From Planoprotostelium fungivorum (taxonomy: Eukaryota > Evosea > Variosea > Cavosteliida > Cavosteliaceae): a stretch of 64,000 bases of DNA. The stretch covers positions 1 to 64,000 of the forward strand of contig MDYQ01000055.1 in NCBI GenBank assembly GCA_003024175.1, written 5' to 3'. Each line of letters opens with the position of its first letter. The stretch's first letter is position 1. The notes under the pieces are model-generated. The model saw only the letters and a list, made by a program, of their open reading frames with translations. It made no database searches and was not told the origin of the DNA. Made by a program: the position numbers and the translations under genes. Of the stretch, positions 45,701 through 57,822 are shown in pieces.

Positions 45701-48700
45701 TCGATCGTGGGGGTGGCTGCCTTTGTTGGCATGGACTCTCTCGAGCACTTCATCTTACCCTGTATACTCCAATCTCTCATCGGTGAACTGTCAAACTACA
45801 ACGCGGATGATGACGTCATCAACAGACGAGGAAGAGTTTGTCATCGATAAGGCGGTGAATATTCTCGTCAGTTTGTGCGAGCTCGGTTTGTTTAGAAAAC
45901 CGAAATTGTTGGATATTGTAGAGAAGACAGCACCTCTCTTGGTTCATCCAAACACTTGGATACGATACGGTGAATTCCTCTCACTATAACCCATTTTCGA
46001 GTCATCTACAACGCGATGGATATCTGACGCTCTTCAGGAACCGTCGCCATCATGTCCGCCGTCGCGACGCAACTGAAGGTGGGTCGATCTACAACTTACC
46101 ATTCTTTTCTGACTCGTTGTAGTCTGTCGACGTCCACTGTTTTCTCATTCCCGCCCTCACTCCTTTCCTCCACACACCGATCCAAAATGTCGACCAGACC
46201 AATATCCTACAAGCTCTCGTCACCCCGGTAACGTATCGATCTACAACCAGCCCTGACGTAAAAAAGATTTCCCGCGCAGATTTCAAGGGAGCCATCGAAT
46301 TGTCCATCAAGATCACTTCCGATGCCAGCCGCTCGGACTACCTTCACACTTCTGGCCTCAGCAGTAGCATGATGACGTCATCATCCGGTGAAATTTCATC
46401 GAGATTTCGTGGCTGACAATTCAGGTATCCCCACGCCTTCGGTGGAAGAATTGTACGACATGATGTTTGCGAGTGGTCTCGCTGAGATGAGAATGAGTAG
46501 AGAAGAACAAGAGAAAATCCTTCTGATGAAGAATTACATCTCTGGCCTCGTGAAAACGTGAGACGATAGGAGGTTCAATGTCGTATGAGATATCGTACTG
46601 AATTGTGGATAGGGCGAAGAATAAATCGTCGCACCATGATGCAGATACGGGCAACATCGCTTTCAATAATCTATCATCCGTTATTCCAGTCCAAGTGAGG
46701 ATCATTCTTCTTTCTCAACTTCCTCTGCACATCTCTGACCTATTCACAAACCAATTCAATCTCAACTGTTCTACATTCATCACGATCGAACACAGAGCTG
46801 ACACCCACAGAACATTGTCCATCAGGGTTACACGACCTCCACCCCCGACAAAAAAATCACCACCAATGGGGCTCGAAACCGAGGCCAAGCCCTCCTCTCC
46901 TCCCGCACCGATGATTGGAAGATTGTCAGCCAGTCACCCAGACTCGACCGCAGCCGTACCAACCTCCCCCTCACTTCATCTCAACTCAATTCGAAGAGGT
47001 GAGAGAGAAAAGTGGTGGAAAACTCAACGAAATCTAGCGGAGCAGCGCTGTTCTTGACCCAATCGACTCAGAATACTTCAGTCCAAATTTCCGTGAATCA
47101 GAGTGAGAAAAAGTGGCGGGTTGTAGTCTGACGTGGGGTAGATCCGGGCTTGAAGGCACTGACGAAAGGGCTGACGAGTGGAGTTCAGCAGGGAGCGGTG
47201 CCGGATTTAGCCATATTGGATGCTAATTATAGCCGTCCCGCAGTTCAAGCTGAAACTGTTCCACCACTGCGTGAATGGGTGAGCTCTTTGTTATTTTTAG
47301 ATTCTTCTCGCTGTTTCATAGTTAATCCTTCACCTCTGATGTTGCTTCAAACTCTTCAAATCTAATACGTGCACGTTTTCTTCTCTCGTACATCATCTCT
47401 TTTCGTTCCAAATGAATTTTCGTCTCTCATGTTCTCACATCTCACTTATATCTTCATCTCTCTATGCATCATGCATCACCTCACACGTTTCCATCGATAC
47501 ATCATCGATGCTGATGTGATGCAGTCACCAAAGGGCATCGCCGTAGCCCACCTTCACGAACACAAGAGCGCAGTCAATCAAGTGAAAGTGACCAACGATT
47601 GTCAATTTTTCGCCTCCGCATCAGACGATGGTACGGTGAAGATCTGGGACTGCCAGAGATTACAAAAAAACGTGACGAATCGATCTCGTCTCACCTACTC
47701 ATCACAAGGAGGGAAGATCAAAGGTGAATCATGATGTGACATCCATCACGACACCGCATCATGATTTCATCACGATGGGGTCGCAGTAAATCGACGATGT
47801 CTGACGATGAACAGCTCTGACGATTTTGGAAAACACGCATTCGGTCGCCGCCGGCTCTGATAACGGAACGATTCACATCTTCAAAGTGGAATACACTGTC
47901 ATCACGAAGAAGGACACCAATTCGAATCGATACACCGGACTATCTACCATACGTGACATCAATCCCAGCGAGGGTGAGGACATCGACGATGTGGAGATGG
48001 ATGTGATGACTGATGGATCACAGGTCCTATCGTTGATCTCCAGCATCATCCTCTCTCGTCAAACAGTATGATCATCTATGCCACGAACAAGGTGATTATT
48101 CATCATCACATCATCACATCATCACATCATCACATCATCACATCATCACATCATCACATCATCACATCATCACATCACATCACATCACATCACATCACAT
48201 CACATCACATCATCCATCACTCCTCACGATGCACATCAACATCTCATCATCCTGATTCTCTCAGGGCAAAATCCACGCCTGGGACCTCCGCACGCCCAAC
48301 GATGACGCCTGGGTGATGGACAACCCGCTTCGTTACGGACTCCTCTCCTGCTTCAGCGTAGATCTGGGCAGAAACAGTCTCATCACAGGAACCCACTCTG
48401 GCTACTTCACGTGCTGGGACGTTCGATTTCTCATTCCTGTGAAGACGTGGGGAACAGTCAGGAGGAATCGAATTCACAAGATCGTCAATCATCCGACTAC
48501 AACGCATCCGTGGATCTACGCTACGACGGGATCTACACCGGAGGTGAACACTTGAGATGTCATCACGTTCGTCATTGTCTTTCGTTTTTTCGACGCATCA
48601 TGGCGATGATCGATGATCGATGTGGCATCATGCGATGCTGATGAGACGTAGGTCACCGTGTGGGATGTAGAGCGTGCGGAATGCAAGCAGATGTTCAAGA

Positions 48701-49241
48701 TCAACGTGGAGGGAGAATACGGTGCCATCATGACCAATTCGGTGCCGCCGCCGGGGCCGAACGATTACGGAATCGAGCAGCTGCAGAACCCACAGAAGTT
48801 CTCTGCGACGCACCACGGCATCAAATCACTCTTGGCACCAGATCCATCATTCCTCCTCACCGGTGGAGATGACAACAAGATCAGGTGCTGATGAAGAGGC
48901 CACATCATCATCTTCATCATGTCACATCTTCACCACACACGATCACATCGCATCACATTGCACGTCTCATGATGTTTAGATTCTGGAACGCCGTGAACAT
49001 AGGTGCGTCTTATACCATAGGAGGAAACCACATCGCCAGCTATCAGAACACCATGCAGAATGGCGTCTCCGTCTACGAAGAGGAAGATGAGGGCAACGCG
49101 GGACCTGCGGGTAGAGGTAGAGGTCCCGTCACACCTACCGTCCATCACAGAGAGAGCATCTTGGATCTCAACATCTTGGACTTACCCCATCGCATGCTGG
49201 TGTCTGCATCGAGAGATGGAGTCATTAAAGTTTGGAAGTAG
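42738..49241 (+). CDS. vps15: Vps15/PIK3R4, regulatory kinase subunit of class III PI 3-kinase
   Basis: It begins MGNQ, the N-myristoylation signal kept in all Vps15 proteins. The kinase domain has [24 protein letters not shown]-like sequence, [14 protein letters not shown], the atypical loop [16 protein letters not shown], and [18 protein letters not shown] repeats follow ([20 protein letters not shown] then [39 protein letters not shown]). The C-terminal WD40 propeller starts [20 protein letters not shown] and [17 protein letters not shown]. It ends [15 protein letters not shown], matching the human C-terminus. It anchors Vps34 on endosomes and autophagosomes. More than 25 very short introns are inferred, several with the TCTACAAC element (44036, 44946, 45099, 45300, 45656). 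Confidence 0.94.
44036..44051. repeat. Intronic palindrome TCTACAACGTTGTAGG containing the 3' splice site
   Basis: Fifteen of 16 bases match the perfect palindrome. The intron 43952-44050 ends at the AG of GTTGTAG, and the exon resumes [16 protein letters not shown], so the acceptor lies inside the element. Confidence 0.8.
44946..44961. repeat. Intronic palindrome variant TCTACAACGGTGTAGA
   Basis: Vps15 intron, 10 bases after a GTGAGGACGA donor; identical to the variant at 75-90. Confidence 0.85.
45300..45315. repeat. Intronic palindrome variant TCTACATCGTTGTAGA
   Basis: Vps15 intron, starting 11 bases into a GTGATCATCCA donor side; one base off the perfect palindrome. Confidence 0.85.
48101..48211. 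repeat. (ATCATCAC)n then (ATCAC)n simple repeat in a Vps15 intron
   Basis: About eight 8-bp units followed by about nine 5-bp units, between the WD40 exons ending IIYATNK and beginning [12 protein letters not shown]. Confidence 0.9.
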
Positions 49242-49321
49242 AGATGTCTCGATTCATGCGATGTTTGATGTGATGTCCATAGTATCTTGCATCCATGACA
49301 CGGCCGCTCTAGACGTAACCT

Positions 49322-49713
49322 CTACCTACAATGTCTAAACGGAGTTAGAATATCCTGCCTGACCGAGTCTGACCCCGAAGCCGTGCAATAAAATCCTCCA
49401 TCAAACCGGACGTTTGCGTTGACAGGGAGATATTTTGTGGGTAGCCAGGTTCCTGCAATGATGACAACAACACGAGCATGTGCCCTCTTACGAGGTCTCT
49501 CCTGCCTCTGTCACATCGGAGAGCCTTTGTGAGACAGCACATACCTCTAAAGAGAGCAGCATGTCTGTGGGTTGGCCAGTGAAGGGCTGACAGTGGGAGG
49601 GAAAACTGGGGGAAAGACCAGATTGTTGTCATGGGGGCCGCATTGGGGTCAGATTGAGAACAGTGTTGTTGGGCAACAGCAACAATAGAAGCTATCCCTT
49701 CTGAAGAGCCCAT
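49322..49713 (-). CDS. Possible small two-exon gene, unidentified
   Basis: The minus strand reads MGSSEGIASIVAVAQQHCSQ and on to THRHAALFRG. A GTATGTG...TTGCAG intron (about 49547-49442) then joins in phase to TWLPTKYLPVNANVRFDGGF, then YCTASGSDSVRQDILTPF and TAG at 49322. No domain recognised. It would lie between the Vps15 3' end and the histidine-kinase start, overlapping that gene's promoter. The splice sites are good and the joined frame is plausible; chance is not excluded. Confidence 0.4.
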
Positions 49714-49837
49714 GATCCGATGATTCACTTGCGTTGTGAGATCGAGGCGGTATTACATTCTTCCGTCAACAGCGTAGTCAATCGAGGATTCAGGTACCAC
49801 GCATGATCAGAGGCGTATCGTGATATAAAGACTGATA

Positions 49838-52800
49838 ATGAGTAGTAAGTCTTTAAAGAAGAAGGTGATTGTCAAATCTCCCGCCGTCGGTCAAGAGAGT
49901 GCACCCCGATTGAAGACAAAGTATGCAAAGGAGTTAGAGGTAGGTCTATCTCTCAATGGACAGAGCGGAGTGGTGCGTTATCTTGGTATAGAAGATAAAG
50001 ACGGTGCCTTCCATCTTGCAATGGAGGACTTCGGAGGGATATCATTGCAATCCATTCTCGATCAGAAACAGGTGAAGAGGTATTCACAGTCGAATCGACT
50101 CATTCGACCAAAGGCTTTGAGCATGGTCGAGTGTGTCCGATTGGGATTAGACCTGCTCGAATCCATCCGACAGATACATGTACAAGGTATCACCCATCAG
50201 ATGTTATGCCCAGAGCACATCTTGGTCAATCGAAGCGCCAATCAGATCAAGCTCTGTGACTTCAGTCATTCGAGTGCATTACAGAAACAGCACCAGATCG
50301 TCATCAACCCCAAACATTTTTATAAATATCTAGAATGGGTCTCCCCCGAACAGACGGGAAGGATGAACAAGGTACGCCTCCTCCATTTCTATCGTCACAC
50401 ATCCCTAATCATCACGACAGGACATCGATTACCGCACGGACTATTATACCTTAGGAATCGTTCTGTATCGTATCTGCACGGGCACCCTTCCGTTCTCATC
50501 TTCTGATCCAGTCAAGTTGGTCTACTCGCACATCGCAAAAGTTCCGGAGCCACCCAACACAATCGATTCAACAGTGAGCCATTCGAAGTGTCTTATGCAT
50601 CAGACGCACATGTGATGTTTGATGATGACATCCGACATCAGATCCCAAAGTCATTGTCTGCCACCATCATGAAGTTGTTGTCTAAGAACGCAGACGATCG
50701 ATACCAATCCGTCTTCGGCATCAAATCCGACCTCGAGAGATGCCTCGAAGACTTGGCCAGCGGAACTCATCGTGACCTCTCCGTCGGGATGTCTGACGTT
50801 AAGAGTCATTTCCAAATCGTCCAGAAGCTCTACGGAAGAGAAGAAGAGAACCGTCTCCTCATGCAAGCGTTCGAGAGCGTCGAAACGGGAAAAGTGAAAA
50901 TTCATTTTATTTCGATTTATTGTGAGTGACATCCACAGATGCCCAATCGTTTGGTCCTCGTCTCTGGCTTCAGTGGCGTGGGAAAGACTTCGCTGATCAA
51001 CGAAATCTACAAGCCTCTGACGAAAAGTGGTGGAAATTTCCTCAGCGGCAAGATCGATCAGTTCAACCGTGGTATTCCTTACTCGAGCGTGTGTCAGGTG
51101 AGACCGTTTTGGCTCGTTGTAGACGCTCAGAACGCCAGGCGTTTCAACAGATATTGAGGCGGTTGATCGCCGAGAGTCAAGAGACGTTGCAATATTGGCG
51201 GGAAAACATGACGAGGGCCATGGGTGGTAACGGTCAAGTCATGATCGACGTCATACCTGAGGTACGGATAAATCGATGAGATTTCGAGTTACGTATCTTA
51301 CTGAACTGAACAGGTAGAAATGATCATAGGAAGTCAACCGAAATTGCCTCAGCTCGGACCAACGGAAAACCAAGCGAGATTTCGAGCTACGTTCAAAGAA
51401 TTCATCAAGGTGATGGGTCTCGTGATCACACTCCTCTGACATCCGGCAGGTCTTTACGAGACCTGAACACCCTCTGGTCATCTTTTTAGACGATCTACAA
51501 TGGTCGGATAATTCTACTTTGGATTTAATTCAAGATCTGATGACAAATGATGACGTGTCACACCTATTTATGATCGGTGAGAATTTTGACGATATCATGT
51601 CGTGACGTCGTACGTACAGGAGCGTACAGAGACAACGAAATCGACGAGTCTCATCCCCTGACGAATGTCATCAAAAAGATCAATCTACACCGCGCCATTA
51701 CGAGTATCTCTCTCAAGGGATTATCTTTCCAACACATCACCCTGCTCGTTGCCGATTCACTACACAGACCTCCGAACGAGGTGAAGAGACGTCATACCGT
51801 ACAGTCGTGATATCGTACCTCATATAATGACATCTCGACGTCAGTCATGATATCATTCAGGTGACTGAAGTGTCTAAACTGGTTTTCGAAAAGACGAACG
51901 GAAACCCATTTTTCGTGACGATTTTCCTCACTAATCTCGTCAACCGAAAATACATCCAATTCAACAGGTGACCACCATCTACACCGTTGTAGATTGACAC
52001 TCTCAGTCATTTGGGACGCTGGGTTTGGGACTCGATGAATTCGGTCAATCTGACGGACAATGTCATAGAGATGATGACAGAGAGGATCAAAAGTTTGGAC
52101 CTGGAGACTCAGCAGATGTTGTCCATTGCCGCTGCCATTGGCAACCGTTTTGACATGTCGACACTGTCAGCCGTATCAATGAGATCCGTCGACCAGACCG
52201 CCAACGCCCTGTGGCCCGCCATAAAAGGTGATTCGAAATTCAAATTCCGAAACGCGCGGGAAACCATCTCTCACGTCCTGCAGACGAACTCCTCTTGTTG
52301 TTCGGTGATGAAGGATCTATGGCCTATTCGAACGTAACGTTACGTAAAGAAGCTATGGGTACACGGTTTCAGTTTCTCCACGATCGAGTCCAGCAGGCCA
52401 GTTATGAATTGATTGAGAAAGACAAGAGACCCACCGTTCACCTCAATATCGGCCGGACGTTACTCGCGGTGATTTCATCCGTCTACAACGTTGTAGATTG
52501 ACACAGATAGGTCACACCGTCGAATATCCTCGACGAGAAGATCTTTGACATCCTCTCCCACTTTCGTCACTCGCTCAGCCTCGTTGTAGATCGCCAAGAA
52601 AAACTTAAATTGGCGAGATTATGGGTGAAAGCCACCGAGAGGGCAAAGGGATCGAACGCCATACAATCGGCATACGAATACGCTTGTATATCAGTACAGA
52701 TGTTAGACGAAGAAGCTTGGGAAGACGAGTACGAATTGACTCTGAACGCACACAAGGTGACAGTTTCCCGCGAGTTTTCACGTGACACATGACAGTTACG

Positions 52801-55800
52801 CTTGGAGACTGAATATCTCCGCGGACAATACGACAAGGCCGGAGAAATGTTCCCGGAATTGTTCCGGCGGTGTAGGAAGAGGGAAGATAAGGCCGCTGTC
52901 TATCAGCTGCAGTTCTGCTTTTACGAGTTACAAGAGAAAGTGCACGATGCATTAGATAGCGTGGCCGAATGTCTATCCATGTTCGATTTGAAATTTCCTC
53001 GACCCTCTGCACCCTTCAAGGTGACATCGATCTACAACGTTGTAGATGGACTATAATTTTAAATGTATTCAGGACATCGTAGAAACTCTGGAGAGATCTT
53101 GCCTTGAGACGAGAGAGATCCTCAACGGTAGACAGGTGTGACGTCATCATACGTCATCACACGTCATCACACCCCTCCAGGTCTCCGAATTGTACAACTT
53201 GAACAACGTGGACGAAGAGTGGAAGGAGATGGTCATCGGAATGATCGTTGAAACGTGGGCTCCCTGTTACATCGTTGGTATCAAACAATATCTCGCTGCT
53301 GTCTCAGCCATGGCCTTCAATCTCACCTTGCTCTACGGATGGAACAAGTGAAATTTCAGCGGAATTTCGAAAATGACGGGGGCAGGTACAGCAGTGGGGC
53401 CCTTTGTAATTGGGCCTACTCGTCTGCAGAGTACAAATTTGATGATCGGTTCACGTTCGACATCGCATCGTTAGGATGTCACCTGCTGGAAACGCATCCC
53501 AACGAAAAATTAAGGGCCAGATGTTACTTCCCGTTCTCCATCGGGCCCAATCATTTAGTCCGGTCGATTCGAGAGGGCATACCATTACTGGACAGGTGTG
53601 ACATCATAGTTACGAGTGATGACGTCATCTCATTGGGTATAGGGCTTTCTCTTCCGCCATGGAAAACGGAAATTTAAATTACGCAGCGTACATGTCCCCA
53701 CACATGGTCGGACTCCGCTTCTCTATGTAAGATTTCGTTACGCTTCGTTACGTTGTCCCACTGATTCTCCACAGGGGTATGGTCTTGGATGACATCGTCG
53801 ATTGCTACAAGAGCAAATTCGCCCTCTTGAAAAAACAAAATACCACCGTCTGGTATTACGGTATGGGCGCTACCGTACCGTTTCGATACCACTTACAAGA
53901 CACAACCATGACGCCCACTCTCTTCTTCTCCTTGGAAGATCATCTGACCTTCAACAAGGGTTCTTTTTACGTGGGAATGGTTCAGGTGATTGTCTTCACG
54001 GAGATGAATGATCGATGTGAACGTTACAACATCAGATATTTGAAATTTGAATTCATGGAGGATGAGAGCTGATGGAAGTAGGAGGACATGTGGAAGGAGG
54101 AGAAAGATCACGGAAAAGTCTTGCAGACCATCGATCGAGCCGTGGAGAACCTGGACAGTGTGACTGGAATGTATCCAGAAACAGAGTTCTACTTTTCCAT
54201 GGGGATGTCAATCTTGCGGGCAAAACGTAACAAATATCTGACAGGTGACACACGACTGACGTGCCCCACGATTGATCTATAAATAGCTCTGGAGGAAGAT
54301 AAGAGGAAGAGCTACGAGGAGCTTCTCGACAGGTCCTTCGCTTGGTTCGAGAGGATTGTCATCAATTGTCCGGCAAACAACGAGCACAAATTGTACCTCC
54401 TGAGAGCCATGAGGGCCTACTGCGAATGTGATGATGACGAACCGTGACGTCATCACTCACCCGTTCAGGCGATTACATCGCAGCTTCACTCCTCTACAAC
54501 GAGGCCAGACAATCGGCCGCCGTCCACGGTTTCATCCACTACGAAGCTCTCTCCCACGAACTCTGCGGCAGGATGTGGCTATTTTTAGATCAGAAGGATT
54601 ACGCATCACCTCACATTGAAGAAGCTTATCGTCTGTACACATTGTGGGGCAGTCGAGCCAAAATCAAGACATTGACGAGAGATTACCCGGACTGTTTATC
54701 CGACGTGGTCAGTAGTGTACAAGGCAGAAAGGGCAGCAGAGGATCGGAATCAGAGAGGGAAGATACGGAAGAATCCGAGATTCCGTGGAAAATCGAGGAG
54801 ATTCCGGAACAAATCCCCGAGGTCGATGCCATCGATTCCCAAGTGAGAATATTCATTTTATTCTATTTTATTCACCTTGTACAGACGATGATGAAATTAT
54901 CCGAGATCAATTCTACCGACATGCCCATCGATCAGCTTCTCATCACCATGATGAGACTCCTCATCGAGAACGCCGCCGCTCAACGTGGTCTATTTTTAGT
55001 CCCAGACGAAGAAGACTTGGCCATCGTGGCTGCGGGCAATGACGAACAGATCAAAGTGGATACAGTCCACGCTGCTTCCCTCTATTCTACAAACGAATAT
55101 CCACACAATATCATCAACTATGTCGCCAGAACGAGGGAGACCATCATCATAGGAGACCGAAAAGGTATGTCGTCTGTCGCTTGAACGTTGAATTACATCG
55201 AACATGGATGAGTCACGAACGTGAACGGAATAGAAAGACATCATCGTAACTGGAATCGTGATGGATCAGAAATCAAATGACATCGACAGGTGCTGCTGCC
55301 TTCGAATCTGGATTTTACCTGCAGAAAAACGACATCAAATCGATACTGTGCATCCCAGTCATCAGTAACCATCAGATGAAAGGAATCATCTACTTGGATA
55401 ACGCTCTCATCAACGATGCGTTTAACAACCCGCGCGTCAAGGTGTAGATCGTCGGATTTGATGTCGATTTTTGATGTGCGACAGGTCATCAGCATCATAG
55501 CGAGCCACATGGCAACCCATTTGGACAATAGCAAAGTATCTCAGATCTTACAATCAGAGATGAAGCACAGGGCTGTGTCGGCCGAGCTGATTACGATGAA
55601 GAAGGGATTAGAGGAATTCATCGATGTGCTGTGTCATGAGCTGAGAAATCCATTGTGAGTGACATCGATGCAGTGGAGATCCTGACGAATTTTCACAGGA
55701 ACGGTATCTATGGTAGCAGACAGTTGATGTCCGATCAGGTGAAATCTCGATGAAATTTCAATTCTGACGAAAATAGATCGACGACATACTCGACTACGTA

Positions 55801-57282
55801 AAGGGCAACGAGAAACTGCCAGAATCATTCAGTCTATCACTCGCCAATCAAACCAGTGACATCAGGGAGATGCTGCAGGCCGTATCGACATCATCCGATC
55901 AACTGAAAGACATCGTCGATACCGTATTGACGGCATCCATGTTAGAGAGGGGTCTGAAACATCAAGTCGTGCAGTTCAAGCCGCAGGAGATCGTGGACAA
56001 GGTGGGAGCTAAATTTAGATCGAGCTAAAAATAGAACAGGTGGGGCTGATGTATAGAGGCAAGCTGACGGAGAGGGGACTGAATTACGAATCAAGAGTCG
56101 AAAATCCCGATCTACAACTGATCGGCGACTCGCAGAGGTGAAAATTTCCTCGAACCTTCCATCTACAACGAACCAACCCCCACGTCAGGCTGAGTCAGGC
56201 GCTCATCAGCATCGTGTCCAATTCCGCGAAATTCACCGAGAGAGGAGGCATCACCATCACTTCGTGGGCTCAACACATGAAAGAGGGCGACCGAATCAAA
56301 CTGTATTTCACCGTCACAGACACTGGCATCGGCATGACAGAAGAAGAGGTGGCAAAGATGTTCTTGTCCGTGTCGACGCCAACGAACCGATCGGTCTTTG
56401 CTCGTTACGGTGGGCCTGGTCTGGGAATGAAGACGACAAAGGAGATCATTGAATCGATGGGAGGTCACATCACGATGGACAGTCGGAGAGGTGATCATCA
56501 TGTGAACATCGCGATCGTCCATCATCGCCATCGCATCACTGGATCCATCACCATGATCACATCACTCGCTCCATCATCAAGATGACATCATTCATCACCA
56601 TCACATCATCGATCACCATCGCATCACTCGATCCATCACATCATCACGAGACGAAACGATCACCTCTGACGTCATCAGGTGTCGGCTCCAGCTGCACCTT
56701 CCACATCCTCTGCGAAAGCGCTCCCAACAATGAACGAAAGCGTCCCGCCTCCCCCAGTCTAAACAACAAGACGCATCCGATCAAGAGGGTCAATCGAGGC
56801 CCGAAGAGAATCTTAGTTGCAGAAGACAATCTAATCAACCAGAAGATGCTGAGAAAGATATTAGAAGGAGCAGGGTACGTCGTGCTGGTCGCTGATGATG
56901 GACAGCAGGCGTTCGATAAGGTGGGGAAATGCGGAGGCATTGTAGATTGACAAAATCCAGGCGAGGAGTGCGTACGTGTCAGCGCAACCTCTGGAGGCCA
57001 TTCTGATGGACATGGAGGTGATGATGATGACAATGAGATGGAGTGTCTCACGATGATCATCAGATGCCGACGGTGAACGGTTTAGAGGCAACGAAGAAGA
57101 TCAGAGAATTCGAGGTGCAGCAGCAATGCACCAGAACGCTCATCGTGGGTTTGTCTGCCAACGCGAAAGATTCTCACTGTCAGTTGGCCCTCGGCGCTGG
57201 GATGGACGATTACATCACCAAGCCCTTCCAGAAGAACGACATCCTCTCAGCCATACGCTCAGAAGAGGACTCTGAATCATAG
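49838..57282 (+). CDS. Giant hybrid histidine kinase: kinase-like, AAA ATPase, GAF, HisKA, HATPase, receiver
   Basis: Domain order matches fungal group X hybrid kinases. (1) Ser/Thr-kinase fold 49838-50790: QIHVQGITHQMLCPEHILVN lacks the HRD Asp and has DFS for DFG, so probably inactive. (2) AAA/STAND ATPase from 50939: Walker A LVSGFSGVGKTSLINEIY, Walker B HPLVIFLDDLQWSD. (3) Helical repeats to about 54780. (4) GAF, about 54900-55520 (SILCIPVISNHQMKGIIYLD). (5) HisKA: VLCHELRNPLNG, phospho-His 55635-55637. (6) HATPase: SNSAKFTERGGI, DTGIGM and GGPGLGMKT. (7) Receiver 56800-57280: RILVAEDNLINQKML, phospho-Asp 57009-57011 in ILMDMEMPTVNGLE, Lys in DDYITKPFQKND. No transmembrane span, so a cytosolic sensor. 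Three introns carry the TCTACAACGTTGTAGA element or a one-base variant. Downstream phosphotransfer partner not in window. Confidence 0.92.
51978..51993. repeat. Intronic palindrome variant TCTACACCGTTGTAGA
   Basis: Histidine-kinase intron between the exons ending RKYIQFN and beginning HLGRWVWDS. Confidence 0.85.
52482..52497. repeat. Perfect 16-bp intronic palindrome TCTACAACGTTGTAGA
   Basis: Lies in a 42-nt intron (52469-52510) of the histidine kinase; the palindrome makes up over a third of the intron. Confidence 0.9.
53031..53046. repeat. Perfect 16-bp intronic palindrome TCTACAACGTTGTAGA
   Basis: Histidine-kinase intron; the element begins 10 bases into the intron, after a GTGACATCGA donor. 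Confidence 0.9.
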
Positions 57283-57822
57283 AATGTAGATAGAACGGAC
57301 GATGATGTAGAAGGTGTTATAGTGATGAGTCAACCGTGGATGCATTGTGTCGTTGAGAAGGTGCTCGTGAAGATATCGGCATGCTTGCGAGAAAGGACAT
57401 CGCACGTCAAGGAAGCCCGATGGATAAACATCTTTCATTGGTTCAAGCGTGAATCCTTCAATACCTTCTCCTAGACGATAGTAGTCGGAAGAAGTGACCA
57501 TCTTTGCAGCCTCACCACATCATACAACCTGATCGTCTTCAACAAAACCTACGCTTCATCGGTCACCACGATCAGATCGCCTACTCTTTCGATGTCTAAC
57601 GGTGGCGTGTATTCCGCTGCATTTAGAACGCGATCGCCCTGGGATCACCAGGCAGGACATGATTTGTAACTCCTGATGGTGTTCGTATCGCGAGCAACGA
57701 ATCGTGTGTGAGGAACATCTTTGTCAAAGCTCGTAATAATCTGAATATAGAGTTAAGGCGAAAACGGGTTTGGCCCTTGTCAAGAAAGCGTACCATTTTC
57801 CACCGTTGCCTTCGGGGGCAAC
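57283..57822. other. Intergenic region, only unconvincing minus-strand frames
   Basis: A 74-codon minus-strand frame (57501-57277, MVTSSDYYRLGEGIEGFTLE) and a fragment near 57540-57625 reading AAEYTPPLDIERVGDLIVVT look protein-like, but no start, splice pattern or domain ties them together. The region also holds the promoter of the second Pmp gene. Confidence 0.3.

Noticed and set aside
48101-48211. Regularly repeated ATCATCAC units resembling a repeat array
   Set aside because: No unique spacers and a simple 8-bp/5-bp period inside a Vps15 intron; simple-sequence repeat, not a CRISPR array.
57277-57625. Minus-strand gene or decayed gene between the histidine kinase and the second Pmp gene
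   Set aside because: The protein-like fragments are in different frames with a stop between them and no good intron; not strong enough to call.
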